Source of the DNA: Dactylonectria macrodidyma
Taxonomy: Eukaryota > Ascomycota > Sordariomycetes > Hypocreales > Nectriaceae
DNA: 64,000 nt
Reading direction: 5' to 3'
Assembly: GCA_020744425.1 (NCBI GenBank)
Contig: JAGMUV010000008.1
Location: forward strand, 434,001-498,000
The notes under the pieces were generated by a model. The model saw only the letters and a program-made list of their open reading frames with translations, made no database searches and was not told the DNA's origin. The position numbers and the translations under genes are program-made. This document shows, one piece after another, positions 1 to 10,270 of this stretch. Every line of letters starts with the position of its first letter. The stretch's first letter is position 1.

Positions 1-281
1 TTCGTCACGTGGTGGGCACGCTCTGGAGCGTCGATGACAAGTTATGTGTGGACATGGCGAGAATGACGTATGAGTTCATGCGGGATGAGGGTATCAGTGA
101 TGACTGCGTGAGCCGGGGGCTTCACCGGGCGACGAGGACGGCCCGAGACCAGTGGGTGGACAGCGAGGGTGCCGGAGGCACAAAGTCATGGTCGTCAGAA
201 GCACAAGGGACCGCTGAATTGAGACATGGGTCGGGGTCGAGGCGGCCACCCTGGGTTCCATATGTTCACTTTGGCGTTTGA
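1..281 (+). CDS. CHAT-domain protein, C-terminal fragment (5' end outside window)
   Basis: The frame is open from the first complete codon (base 3) to the stop at 279-281. It encodes the last part of a CHAT (caspase-like) domain: a HVVGTLW-VDD strand/turn, then a helix with CVDMARMTYEFMRD, and it ends PPWVPYVHFGV, a C-terminus common in fungal CHAT proteins. The catalytic His/Cys part lies upstream of the window. In fungi CHAT domains often sit behind TPR or NB-ARC modules in NLR-like proteins; that architecture is not visible here. The ankyrin remnants that follow at once are in another frame and look like a separate decayed gene. Confidence 0.75.
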   Translation, partial: RHVVGTLWSVDDKLCVDMARMTYEFMRDEGISDDCVSRGLHRATRTARDQWVDSEGAGGTKSWSSEAQGTAELRHGSGSRRPPWVPYVHFGV

Positions 282-282
282 T

Positions 283-718
283 ATTGAATGCCATATAATG
301 CTTGCTGGACATTATGGAAGCGCTCTGCATGCGGCATTGGCACGAGGCCATAAGAAGATCGCCCAGCTACTCATAGACAAGAATGCGGACGTTAACGCGA
401 GGGGTGGGCGCTACGGAAATGCGTTACAGGCGGCATCGGTAGGAGGCCACGAGAAGATCGTTCAGCTACCGGTACTCCTCGATAACAATGCGGACGTCAA
501 CGCGCGAGGTGGGCGCTACAGAAATGCATTACAGGCGGCATTGGCACGAGGTCACGAGAAGATCCCCCAGCTCCTCTGGGCGCTACGGAAATGCATTACA
601 GGCGGCAGTGGCGCGAGGTCACGAGAAGATCCCCCAGCTACTCATCGACAAGCAGGAAGCAACGAGGCTGGGCTACTACAGGCCATGGGGCTTGTGCGGT
701 TCAGGTTGGAGCATATAA
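283..718 (+). pseudogene. decayed NACHT-type ankyrin-repeat remnant
   Basis: Four ankyrin units of the GGRYGNALQAA-x-GGHEKIVQLL type run from about 310 to 660. The first three lie in the frame starting at 226. The fourth unit (about 580-650) continues in the next frame, so there is a frameshift or deletion near 577-580 that also removes the usual linker between units. No start codon or ATPase domain precedes them; the CHAT gene ends directly upstream. In fungi such repeats form the sensor end of NACHT/NB-ARC proteins. Here they are best read as a leftover 3' piece. The 226-start frame runs on into the Myb gene, but I treat this as chance because the composition changes sharply near 720-810. 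Confidence 0.65.
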
Positions 719-807
719 GCCGGGCAATGCCCGTTCATGTTCCGCTTCGTCGTACTACCAGAGTAAGCCCCTTATCCCTCGACTTCCAACTACTCGGCAA
801 TTCCAAC

Positions 808-2514
808 ATGGCATCGACAACCTCTGATACTGGGCAGCCGAAGTTGCTACAAATCTTCAGTCCCCTTAGCGCTCAAGCCGTCAATGCATCTCTGCGCTAC
901 GAAGAGGCGCTCTCGACTTCTGGAGAATCCACGGATACCGCCATCTGCATTTCTGACGACGACGACACTGATACAGAAGATGAGGAGGACGACTCCCAAT
1001 CGTGCTGTACAACACCTACGAAGACCAGCATCGCAGACCGTTTAGGTACGTTCTTTACCCTGCGATTCTTTCTGGTAGATATTCTGACAAACCCGTTCAT
1101 AGATAGCACGGGCACCAAACACAGTCCGACAGAGTCGGAGGTCGCCATCGGTACGGATACTACGTCAGGGGCATCTCCGGTTCAAGTGGAGGGCGTCTCA
1201 ATCTGGACACACGAATCACACATGGACCGCTTCGCTGATCCTGATCAGCAACCTCCGTTGCAGACGAATCACACGCCCGCTGGAGACACGACGGCTTGTA
1301 CAAATGCCAGCTTTGACGTCTCGACTACTAGCCCTGGGAGCCATCCATGCCTGAGTGTGTTAGACGAACAACACCTGGTCACCGAAGCCACCGGAGCCAC
1401 CAGCGAGCCGGGCATCATGATGATCGATGCTCCCTCTGAGGCAGGTTCCTGTCATGGGGTACAGAGTACTCCCATATCCCCTTCAGTGTGCACAGACAGT
1501 CCCAATGCTGCCGCCCCCGAGGAGATGGCTCACAGGCTGCTGCACGATAGCGAAGTGTGTGCGGGCACCTCGCGCGATGATGCCATCCCTGGAGACAACA
1601 CTTCATCCCGCGCAGTATGGATGTCACCCGAACCGCAAGAGCAAGACATCGACCACATCAGCCGCGGATTCAGCGATGCTGAGTCAGAGTCCGAGTCCTC
1701 GGAGGCTGAATCCGGATCGCCATTTGCATCCCGGGTGTCTCCCCCCCAGGAGTTGCGGTCCCGGCGCCGTTCTCGTCGCAGATCCTCCCATGCACATCAA
1801 ACGGTGCAAGATAAGGATAGTGGTGTAGATACCGAAGGCTCCGGAAGTGAGGATGACCTCGATGTTCGAGAGCGCGTGCGTGACGAGGACTATTGTCCTT
1901 CGCCGCCAGGTGTTCAGGGATATGATTCTGGAGGCGATTCCGAAGGTGAATAACAGCATTGTTGCAAGCGTCGAAGGGTATCCCGATCTCCTCACGCCTC
2001 GACTCGCAGTGCTCCTGCCAATGCTTGGAGCTCTCGCCAAAGACGATTGACAAGACGCACAAGACGCACAAGACGCACCATAGATTCACCGGAAGAGTGC
2101 CGAACATCGGTATGCGACACCGAAGGTCCATCACGATCGCAGGCAGCGCCAGTTTCCTCCGAAGTCCCCACCCTTCTCGCCAGATTCGAAGAATGGCCTC
2201 TGCAGGACGTTTCATTGAAACGCATCACCGAGGGTGGTAAAACAACATTTCAATTGAAGTTTGAATGGGCCCCTGGTCCAAGTCGGGCGCAGACTGACAG
2301 ATCCGTTTCGCACTCTGAGGGCAGAGAGCCGCCTAAGGCCACGCTTTCAGGGACGAGATCATCCGGTCAAAAGTGGACAACGGAGGAGGAAAATACTGTG
2401 CGCACGATGAGACGGGCTGGCTGTTCTTGGACTGAGATCCACCGCGCCCTTCCCCATCGTTCTCAGGGTACGATCCAAGTCCGGTACTCGACTAAATTAA
2501 ACAAACAAGCTTGA
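808..2514 (+). CDS. Myb/SANT-like DNA-binding protein with long acidic disordered region (two introns)
   Basis: Start chosen at ATG 808, in good context (aacATGg). Predicted introns are 1046-1102 (GTACGT...ATAG, 57 nt) and 1946-2083 (GTGAAT...ATAG, 138 nt). Intron 1 keeps the frame open, but its 19 codons would add a hydrophobic stretch to an acidic disordered protein. Intron 2 removes the in-frame TAA at 1951. The spliced product is about 503 aa. Residues 45-65 are an Asp/Glu run, the middle is Ser/Glu/Asp-rich, and the last 50 residues form a Myb/SANT-like helix-turn-helix: KWTTEEENTVRTMRRAGCSW, then EIHRALPHRSQGTIQVRYS. The family is common in Aspergillus-like fungi and presumed nuclear; targets are unknown. 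Splice sites are inferred only. Confidence 0.7.
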
Positions 2515-3289
2515 CGAGTTCAGATATTAGGCTAGCCTGATAGGACATAAAGACTATTTGACGATAAATACTATTTATTCTATTTCTGACTCGGCCTGAA
2601 CTTCATTAGCAAGTAAAAGCTCGTTCACGATTTTCCATCCAGTAGTTGGCATCCCATGACTCGCACGCGATACCACAATCCAACGGATAAAGCAGACTTG
2701 GTCTAAGTTTAATATCACTAGCATCTTAATGCCGATAGCCTTTTTCGCCTAGCGTTGAAAGCAACCACCCAGTTACATAACAAAGCGTCCCACAGCCCGT
2801 CCCGCGTAGCCACAAGCTTGGATGGCGCAATATTATTTGGGCGCCCGGGCGCCCATGTATTGGCCGCCAGGAGGTTGATTGGAGATCTTTGCCTCAGCGA
2901 GCTCGGACCATTTGCTTGATGAGTCTGTCTAAATCACGTGGTCGGATTTAACAGGCGCTAGACTCATTTTGGAAATGGTCTGAGCTAGCTGAGGGCGCAG
3001 TGGGGCGTCGCCCCTCTTTTCTTTTTTTTTCTTTTTTTTAAACCCCAGCAGCCAAAAGTGGTCTTGTCCAGATCATGGCGGCTTCCATTTCCCCTTACCT
3101 CTGGAATTTCAGTTTTTCCTCCACTTTGGAGGGGGTATCCTGCGTCTGCTTGAGTATTGATCGATCGAGTAACCACAAAAAGTATGGGTTACTTATAACA
3201 AATTATAGTGAATACCTAAATGCTAATTTGTCTCTCGATATAGACGCACCGTATTGTACCGTACATATACAACTTTGGTTCGCTCAGCA
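2515..3289. other. intergenic; promoter-side region of the F-box ankyrin gene
   Basis: I see no gene here. It contains a 16-bp GC palindrome (separate entry) and a pyrimidine-rich tract at about 3016-3039 on the coding side of the next gene, a common fungal promoter feature. Short reading frames around 3075-3404 show no recognisable domain. Confidence 0.5.
2839..2854. repeat. perfect 16-bp GC palindrome sharing the core of the MULE TIR
   Basis: The sequence gggcgcccgggcgccc is its own reverse complement. Its inner 14 bases also occur in both terminal inverted repeats of the Mutator-like element at 11077-14165. It could be a scar or relic of a related element, or coincidence in a GC-rich word. 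Confidence 0.6.
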
Positions 3290-4750
3290 ATGCTACTCCT
3301 GGATTTGGGACCCGACTTATTGCTATCTGTTGCAGATTGCCTCGGATCAGCAGCAGATATCAACGCATTTGCTCAGACGAACTGCCTCCTCTACATCCTC
3401 TTGAATCCCTATCTCTATCGACATAGTATTCGACATTCCGGGAGTTCGGCATTGCTATGGGCTGCAAAACATGGGAAAGAGGGGACAGCGCAAAAACTAC
3501 TGGATGAAGGAGCTGATGTTAACGAGAAAGACGATGATGGTTGGACCCCACTGTTGTGGGCGGCGACAAAACGGAAAGAAGCGGTAGTCCAGGTGCTCCT
3601 CGCTACGGATGGAGTCGACCCAGATTCTAAGGATGTCTACCATCGGACACCACTCTCTCAGGCCGCAGCCAATGGCTATGAGGAAGTGGTGCGGCTACTC
3701 CTCGCTACGGATGGAGTCAACCCAGATTCCAAGGACCTCTACCATAACACACCACTATTCCGGGCAGCACATTACGGGCACAAGGCTGTAGTGCAACTAC
3801 TACTAGCCACAGGTAGGGTCAACCCAGATTTTAAGGATGGCAGCGGTCGGACACCGTTATCAGAGGCAACACGACGAGGGCATAAGGCTATAGTACAGCT
3901 GCTCCTCGCTACGGATGGAGTCGACTCTGATTCTAAGGATGATGACGGTTGGACGCCACTGCAGCATGCGGCGTCTGAAGGACATAAAGCTATAGCGCAA
4001 CTGCTGCTCGCTACGGATAGAGTCAAACCAGATTCTAAGGACTCTCATGGTGGGACACCACTATCTTGGGCGGCTTTCAGAGGGCACAGAGCGGTGGTGC
4101 AACTGCTCCTCGCTACGGATGGAGTCGACCCAGATTCTAAGGATGTCTACCATCGGACACCACTCTCTCAGGCCGCAGCCAATGGCTATGAGGAAGTGGT
4201 GCGGCTACTACTCGCCACGGCAAGAGTCGACTCTGATTCTAAGGATGATGACGGTTGGACGCCACTGCAGCATGCGGCGTCTGAAGGATATAAAGCTATA
4301 GCGCAACTGCTGCTCGCTACGGATAGAGTCGACCCAGATTCTAAGGACTCTAATGGTCGAACACCACTATCATGCGCGGCTCGCGGGGGGCACAGGGCAG
4401 TGGTGCAACTGCTCCTCGCTACGGATGGAGTCGACCCAGATTCTAAGGACTCTCATGGTGGGACACCACTGTTAGAGGCGGCAGTAGAAGGGCACAAGGG
4501 TATAGTGCAACTACTGTTCGCCACGGATAGAGTCGACCCCGACTCTAAGGACTCTGATGGTCGGACACCACTATCGTGGGCAGCAGAACAAGGGCGTAAG
4601 GGTACGGTGCAACTACTGCTCGCTACGGGTAGAGTCGACCCCGACTCTAAGGACTCTGATGGTCGGACACCATTGTCGTGGGCTGCAGAAAGGGGGCATG
4701 ATGCGGTATTACAGCTGCTGCTCCGAAACGGATCGATAAAGGAAGATTGA
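3290..4750 (+). CDS. F-box-like / ankyrin-repeat protein (13 repeats)
   Basis: Intact single-exon frame of 486 aa. I chose ATG 3290 because the F-box-like helix begins at once (MLLLDLGPDLLLSVADCLGS); the frame is open further upstream but without another ATG. Residues 1-45 are the F-box-like motif, ending in the LNPYLYRHSIR signature seen in fungal F-box/ankyrin proteins. About 13 ankyrin repeats of 34 residues follow (consensus TPLSWAA-x-GHKAVVQLLLATDGVDPDSKD). F-box proteins are substrate receptors of SCF ubiquitin ligases and the repeats would bind the target; that role is family knowledge. Several 102-bp units are almost identical at the DNA level, implying recent repeat duplication or conversion. 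No stops or RIP signature. Confidence 0.85.
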   Translation: MLLLDLGPDLLLSVADCLGSAADINAFAQTNCLLYILLNPYLYRHSIRHSGSSALLWAAKHGKEGTAQKLLDEGADVNEKDDDGWTPLLWAATKRKEAVVQVLLATDGVDPDSKDVYHRTPLSQAAANGYEEVVRLLLATDGVNPDSKDLYHNTPLFRAAHYGHKAVVQLLLATGRVNPDFKDGSGRTPLSEATRRGHKAIVQLLLATDGVDSDSKDDDGWTPLQHAASEGHKAIAQLLLATDRVKPDSKDSHGGTPLSWAAFRGHRAVVQLLLATDGVDPDSKDVYHRTPLSQAAANGYEEVVRLLLATARVDSDSKDDDGWTPLQHAASEGYKAIAQLLLATDRVDPDSKDSNGRTPLSCAARGGHRAVVQLLLATDGVDPDSKDSHGGTPLLEAAVEGHKGIVQLLFATDRVDPDSKDSDGRTPLSWAAEQGRKGTVQLLLATGRVDPDSKDSDGRTPLSWAAERGHDAVLQLLLRNGSIKED

Positions 4751-5405
4751 TGACGATCGGAATGAATATTACGCGAAGAATCTGCGAACACGAAACGGTC
4801 GAACACCAAAGGCTGGTGATGGGGCCCAATGTTCCAGGAGCGCCTTGCACCACACCAACTGTACCTCCAGGCGGATACTCGTTAGCTCTCCAAATCCATA
4901 TGATGCGCCACCGCTTGCCCGTCAACGGATCTGCTCCCTCGGCCTAGAAAGCCATGTTATTCAATTCTACGCTAACGGCAGATTGCGGGTGCTAGCGCGA
5001 CTACTAAGCTGCAAGAAACGGCTGACACCTATCCATGTTTACACGGAAGAGAGGCACAATATGATGCATATGTGAACGGTCTGGAGACGAGCATCAGCCG
5101 AATTATATAACGCGGGAGGTTGCACCGAGTCTGTCGCTGGGCATCTTCGGAATGCCGTCCTTACTAAAATTTGATGACGAGAAGCCACCCATATCTATCC
5201 GTCGTCAGTGGCAGGTCGGTCTTTTGACTCATTAGTATGCCTGATGGCAGGGATTTAGGCAGCAGCCAAAGTATTGCAAGGCTCAGCTTGATAAGTTAGG
5301 AAACGTGATTGTACGCTCCTTGGGCACCTTAGAAATGGGCGTCATCTCACCAGCGCGGGGTCATGATGTACGCTTCCTCAAGCATTTCACTCAAGTTTCA
5401 AGCCT
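4751..5405. other. intergenic, no gene seen
   Basis: This is the 3' flank of the F-box ankyrin gene and of the convergent Ras-like gene. Frames of 60-90 codons here are shadows without recognisable domains. Confidence 0.5.
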
Positions 5406-6206
5406 TTAGGCAACGGTGCATCCGAATTCACCGTCCTCTGGCCTGTTATCTCCCACTTTCCTACTTCGCCTTCTGGTGTCACAATCCCCAGATCCGCACA
5501 ACGCGGCCGCGCGCTCCGTTTGCCGAGAATCCAAAATTCTGACAAGATCATGAAAAGCTTTTTCGACATTGAAGCCACTCTTGGCTGATACCTCCAGGGC
5601 AGAGCAGCCGAGTTCTTGCGCCAGAGCCAGTCCTTCTTCTTTCGATACCGCGCGATCATGTATTCTGTCCCACTGATTCCCAATCAATACGATCGGGATC
5701 TTTGTTATAACGCCATTGTTCGAAAATGAGTGGCTAGCATCCGCTTCCTTAAAGCGATGTATCATCCGGTGGTATTCTTGGATGCGGTCAAAGGATGAGC
5801 GCGATGCCACGCTATAGACGAGGAGAAAGCCATCTGAGTTTCGAATTTCATGCTCCACGAATTTTTTCGGATAGTCTGCCGTTGTTGCAAGCTTTTCGAT
5901 TCCAAGGAGATATGGCAGTCTGGCAACAACAGTGTGCTTGTAGTAGCCTTCCATACACGGCACTGGATCGACGACTTCCTAAGCATGCCCAAGCAGTTAG
6001 AAATAAGCCTTGAACAGGTGGTTGCTGTGACGGGGTTTTAATCTATCTTCATCTTTTGTTTTTACAGGGGCTAGGTCCGCCGAAGGAACCCTGGGTCATG
6101 GACTTACGCCACTGAAGTTATTGACCTTGAAGCGCAATTCCAGGGATGTTTTCCCGACTCCTTGCTCTCCCATGATTCTCAAGTGATATCGAAGAATGGT
6201 ACTCAT
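5406..6206 (-). CDS. Ras-like small GTPase, divergent, two exons, CAAX end
   Basis: Exon 1 is 6206-6108 and exon 2 is 5978-5406. The intron 5979-6107 has donor GTAAGT, acceptor TTAG and a CTAAC branch site. The product is 223 aa. G1 is present (GEQGVGKTS, residues 13-21). Ras-like core segments follow: the HEIRNSDGFLLVYSV strand-helix, G4 as NQWD (usually NKxD) and G5 as SAKS. It ends GCTVA, a prenylation-type CAAX box, so membrane attachment is expected. Unusually, the switch regions are degenerate. The DPT motif reads DPV, DTAGQ is replaced by KLATT (Ras D57, G60 and Q61 equivalents missing), and Ras G12 is Gln. GTP hydrolysis is therefore doubtful. The frame is clean, so this is probably a real gene rather than a pseudogene. 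Confidence 0.8.
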
Positions 6207-6870
6207 AGTTTCCGTATAAGTCCAAGGTGGGCTTAGTTCAAGGAACATGGATTTTGGAGAAGATTTGAGTTGTGAAGTTGGCTTCCCTTCTTGAAGCCAC
6301 TGGATCATGTCTCAAAGTCCATTGGGCGAGTCTCGCACCACGGGCGGATCAGCCGGGCAGACAAATGGCCCGATCGTAAGCCAGCGGCTTTGAAGCTTAT
6401 CCACAACAGGGACAGCTGCCCCACCTTTTGACTCAGGATGCCATCTCATTTGGGCAAGCCAGCCGCAAGATCTCCTTGACAGTGGAAAGGCTGCAGTGGG
6501 GTCACAACCAGGGCCTCGGGCTAATCCCACTGCCCTGATTTTCTAATTTCAGAAGAACCTCGGACAAGAATCTTCGCTCAGTTACAGTAGTGTACTGCCT
6601 TAGATCGAGCCATATGGCTCGCGATTGGGTTGATTAATGGGTTGATTGATTGGTTCGGCGATCCTTCTGATCTACTGCGCAACCATATGGTAGGTGATAG
6701 GCTTATCCTCAGAGATATCAAATACTATAAGGGTCTCGACAGCTCGACGGAATTTATATGTGTCTTTTAAATCATCCCCCAGCGGCAGAGGTAGCTCCCG
6801 CTCCCCCAGATGGATGTCGAGGTTCGCTAGATGTTCTGGTGATGTGAGAGGATCGCGGTGAGGTCTCTTG
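6207..6870. other. upstream region of the Ras-like gene; no other gene supported
   Basis: A minus-strand frame at 6953-6672 (93 codons) overlaps the start of the hAT remnant antisense and has no domain I recognise. The rest is presumed promoter/5' UTR of the Ras-like gene. Confidence 0.4.
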
Positions 6871-6889
6871 GGCTTGCGGAGTGCAGGTT

Positions 6890-7880
6890 CCCAAATATAG
6901 CGCCGCGTGCTAGGCCAGGACCACAAAGAAGGCAGCTCGTCCAGGCTCATCACATGTTTGGAAGTATGGTCTTCAATACATCCGAGACAGTGATAAGAAA
7001 GAGGTGTACTACTGTCACGAGTGTGCAGTCGGAAAGTATAAGCAAGAGCTATTTGTTACAGCACATCTGAGGTAAGATATCATCTCGAACAGAAGCACCA
7101 GATTGATCCCCAGAGTGGCATCAAGAAACATAGTTCGACACGGAAGTCTGTACTAGAGCAGCAGAAGAGCGCGGCTACTACTAATACCTTCTTCTAGAAA
7201 GACTTAATTGAGAAGTTCAAAGAGCTTCTAATTCGTTGGATTGTGTACTGCTATATTGCTTTCTTTTAATTGGAAAATCAGTACTTCCGAGAACTACTCT
7301 TCTTTTTGAATCCGGCACTTCTCAACCACCTCCCAAAGGCAGCGAAAACTATTCGAAGTTGGGTTATGGACACCTTTCTGTCGAAGAAGCAACGGCTCAG
7401 AGAGGACCTCCAGCGCTCGCGGAGTAGAATCTCCATCTCCTTTGATCTCTGGACTTCGCCAAACCCTTACGCTGTTCTAGGTGTCATCGCCATGTGGATT
7501 GACACTACTGGCAAGCGACGAACTACCGTTTTGGGTATACGACGTGTGTACGGCGAACACACTGGTGAGAATCTTGGAGCAGTTGTTCTTGAATTGCTAA
7601 AAGAATATGATATTGGCGGAGATCAGATAGGATACTTCATGCTGGATAATGCCTCGTCAAATGATACCGCTGTTGAATTCATGCTCAAGGAGCTCTTCCT
7701 ATGGATGAACTCGAAACAACGTCGCCATCGCCGACTTCGCTGCTTGGGCCGCATTGTCAACCTCTGCTGCCAGGCGTTTCTCATGGGTCGGAACTGTGAG
7801 AAGTATCTAGCAAAGCTTGAAAAGCACTATCAACGCGGAGACTATGCGAAGGTGGACTTGTGGTACCGTAACAAATGCGG
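6890..7880 (+). pseudogene. hAT transposase, N-terminal half
   Basis: Read on the plus strand, a BED-type zinc finger region (HVWKYGLQYIRD then YYCHEC, with the His pair at LEQKH) starts near 6950. It is followed by a linker and the start of the hAT RNase H-like catalytic region from 7270: SISFDLWTSPNPYAVLGVIA, GYFMLDNASSNDTAVE and the cysteine-containing NLCCQAF helix. Stops interrupt it at about 7070 (TAA), 7195 (TAG) and 7267 (TAA). The hAT match ends near 7880, where the open frame runs straight into unrelated coding sequence. The missing C-terminal half lies inverted at 9350-8745. The transposase cannot be functional. Confidence 0.75.
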
Positions 7881-8742
7881 AATAAGCCATACAGAAATTC
7901 TGAGTTTCACCCGGTTTCTTGCCCACGAAGGTCGCTTCAATGACGAAGTAGCGGCTCTGTTCTCGGACGACGGCGGTGACAGCGGCGGGTACTCCTTGGA
8001 GAGAACAATCTGGAGTATTCCCGGGATTTTGGAGATTATCCGAGAGACGAATCTCCCGAGTTTTGACCAAATCGCATCTGTTTCCGGATTCAAGATACGC
8101 AGGTGGGACTTGACTGACCCAGGTGTGCTCTTGGACATACTAACCCATGATGACTTGGTTTCACCGGCAAGTTTCCGGAAACAGTTGCCGGAGGTGGACC
8201 CGGCGTATTCCTTTGCCTATATGTATATTGTAGGGACACATTGTGGTGAGTCTAACTGGATGGAATCCACGCGGATACTGACGAAGTGGGTATTGAATGA
8301 GGCCTCGCCAGACGAGGTTGTTCAAATGGCCGGGGGCAGTTGTACGCCATTGCGATTAGCATTGTTTCAACTCGGGAGTTACTGGGGCAATCCGAATGAT
8401 CCTGTTCGGCGTGACCTAGGAGCTGTGGTGCGAGCGTGGCTCCAAGACTTGAGGGAAGCGAGAGTGAACTTGGAAGCGTATGGGAGATTGGAAGCGCCCG
8501 CTCTGAGTAAAGGTGTCGAGGAGGCGATTGTTTTTCTTGGAAGAAGAAGGGCATGGGGATGGCCATACTTTGTGTCCTTGGAGTATGGGCCTCGCCCGGA
8601 GGATTGGAAACTTGACTTTGACCCTTTGGATGCGCCCTTTTGCGTTTGCCGAGCGACTGTGCCAGGAACGCGCCATATCCAGAGAGCGCCCTTTGGCTGC
8701 TCGCTGTTGACAGCATCGCTAAGCCAGGAACCACCCGAGTAG
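7881..8742 (+). pseudogene. fragment of a fungal protein of unknown function, fused in frame to hAT
   Basis: This stretch shares an open frame with the hAT half but is not hAT-like. It carries VVRAWLQDLREARVNLEAYG and, about 45 residues later, YGPRPEDWKLDFDPLD. I recognise this motif pair from many uncharacterised Aspergillus-type proteins; no function is known to me. It has neither its own start codon nor its usual C-terminus, so I treat it as a captured or rearranged gene piece between two inverted hAT halves. The exact right boundary is uncertain (8650-8742), because the opposite strand reads as hAT from about 8745 upward. Confidence 0.5.
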
Positions 8743-8744
8743 CA

Positions 8745-9350
8745 TACTCCTCCTTCCACATCTTGAGTCTCGTCGAGTAATCTTCTTCCCACTGCGTGTC
8801 CTTCCCAGTGGTATTGAAGCGCCGGTCACCCAAAGCAAGGGTGAAGGACTACAGCACCGATATACGCAACAGGCCAGAGCTTATTGTAATACTCGTTAAG
8901 CTTCATCCACGCAAGGTTGATATGGGTAGCAACCATATCAGCGCTGTCCTCTCCCAAGCCATCAAGGAGGTCATGATTCTGCTTGAGCTCCTCTAAATGC
9001 GCTAAGAGTACTCAAAGGAGGGAAAATACTCTCAAAAGGAGCCGGTGTTAACATGATCATCCTCACTAGTCTTCGGTTGCCTTGTAGACGAACGGAGATC
9101 TCATCAAACGGCCGCAAGACCTTAATAAAAACATCAACCATGTCCTAGTCCTCTTCTGACAGCTTGTCGTTAATTATAGAAGGCTTCATTGACTTTCTCT
9201 TGCTCCTTTGCCACGCCCTCTCTGCCTTTTCGACAATCCGATTGAAGTATCTACGGAGAAGTGACGGTGCTGCGTGCCCTTGACCGGTTATGAAATGAGT
9301 GAATTGATGTTGGCTGGACATTCTTGTCATCCTACAAGCTGGCAAAGTAG
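8745..9350 (-). pseudogene. hAT transposase, C-terminal half (inverted relative to the N half)
   Basis: Minus-strand reading from 9350 gives WQRSKRKSMKPSIINDKLSE, then the KVLRPFDEIS-x-RLQG helix typical of hAT proteins after the catalytic core. Next come an EELKQ-type helix, NLAWMKLNEYY, AVVLHPCF and EEDYSTRLKMWKEEYAT. Stops and at least one frame change (near 8820) break it. It complements the N half at 6890-7880 in protein content but lies on the other strand, so an inversion or two insertions must be assumed. Confidence 0.65.
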
Positions 9351-9684
9351 CTATTTGCTGGTATGGCTATGAAATATGAAAGAAAGACCCCTTCAGACGG
9401 CAGTTTCGAACTTCTTATATTGCCGAAAGGTCTGTGGATTAATATTATTTATTTTTTATATTATTTATTTAATATTAGATCTAGTTAAGAAGTTTAAAAA
9501 GTGTTATTTACCTTAGATATCTTTTTTATTTATAGCTTAGTTATTAATAGTATTTAATTTAAATATTTATATTTAATTTAAATAGTTAAGTTTAACATAT
9601 ATGATATGCATGCGGCGCACTTTTCCATACCCCTCAAAATTAAAACTTCAATAAAAACACAACAACACCTTAAATCAATTAAAA
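9351..9684. other. AT-rich spacer
   Basis: A strongly A/T-biased stretch (about 9430-9600) with no reading frame of note. A short GC patch near 9610 (atgcatgcggcgcac) may be the terminal repeat of the pogo-like remnant that follows. Confidence 0.4.
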
Positions 9685-9801
9685 CTAATTGCTATACTCA
9701 TCTTCAGAAGTCTCCATTATAGCCTGACAGGTCCTTGCATTATGACCAGTCTTTCCGCAAGTTCCACAGCGCCTTTCCCTCGTTTCATTGATCCATATCC
9801 G
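9685..9801 (-). pseudogene. C-terminal zinc-knuckle tail of a pogo/Tc1-type transposase
   Basis: Minus-strand frame ending at the stop 9685-9687 encodes a CCHC knuckle, RRCGTCGKTGHNARTC, followed by an acidic tail. This pattern closes many fungal pogo/Fot1-like DDE transposases. Nothing of the catalytic domain is recognisable upstream, so it is a 3' relic. Confidence 0.55.
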
Positions 9802-10270
9802 AAATAATGATCATAGCATTGGAGAGACGGTAATGAAGCAAAATTATCTACCGATCCTAGACTTCAAGCAAAGCGTAAATAGGGATTAGCAATGGCAAAG
9901 GAATAGAAACATAATAGTAGTACACACGGGACGGCAGATTGCTAAAATATAAAATCTAAATATTAATTATAGCACTTACCCTAAGGAATGATTCTACTTC
10001 CCTGCTATTGAACTGTCCAATAAGATGGCGAATACACGCTTTAGATAATAAACTGCGTTACCCTAGCTAGTGGTCAGTCCAAATCAGCCGGTCCTTCCAA
10101 CCCTCCAGCTTCCAAGTCTTCTATCCTTCAAGCTATGTACATACCAAGCCTCTAAGTCAAGTTTTCTCTAACTGTCCCTTGCGGTCATTAATGTGGACCT
10201 TATGACTGTGTTTGTGAGGGATATCTAGATAAATATATAATACAGGTAAAACCGGGTTTCTATAATGTCT
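9802..10270. other. no gene seen
   Basis: Degraded sequence between the pogo-like tail and the hAT relic. Nothing recognisable on either strand. Confidence 0.4.

Noticed and set aside
1046..1102. Reading the Myb gene straight through without intron 1
   Set aside because: The frame is open, but the 19 codons are hydrophobic in an acidic disordered protein, and GTACGT, CTGAC and ATAG fit an intron.
226..1953. One long ankyrin-plus-Myb protein from base 226
   Set aside because: The ankyrin repeats break frame near 577, and a good ATG with fresh composition begins at 808.
6672..6953. Minus-strand 93-codon frame as a gene
   Set aside because: Antisense to the hAT N-terminal region and without a recognisable domain.
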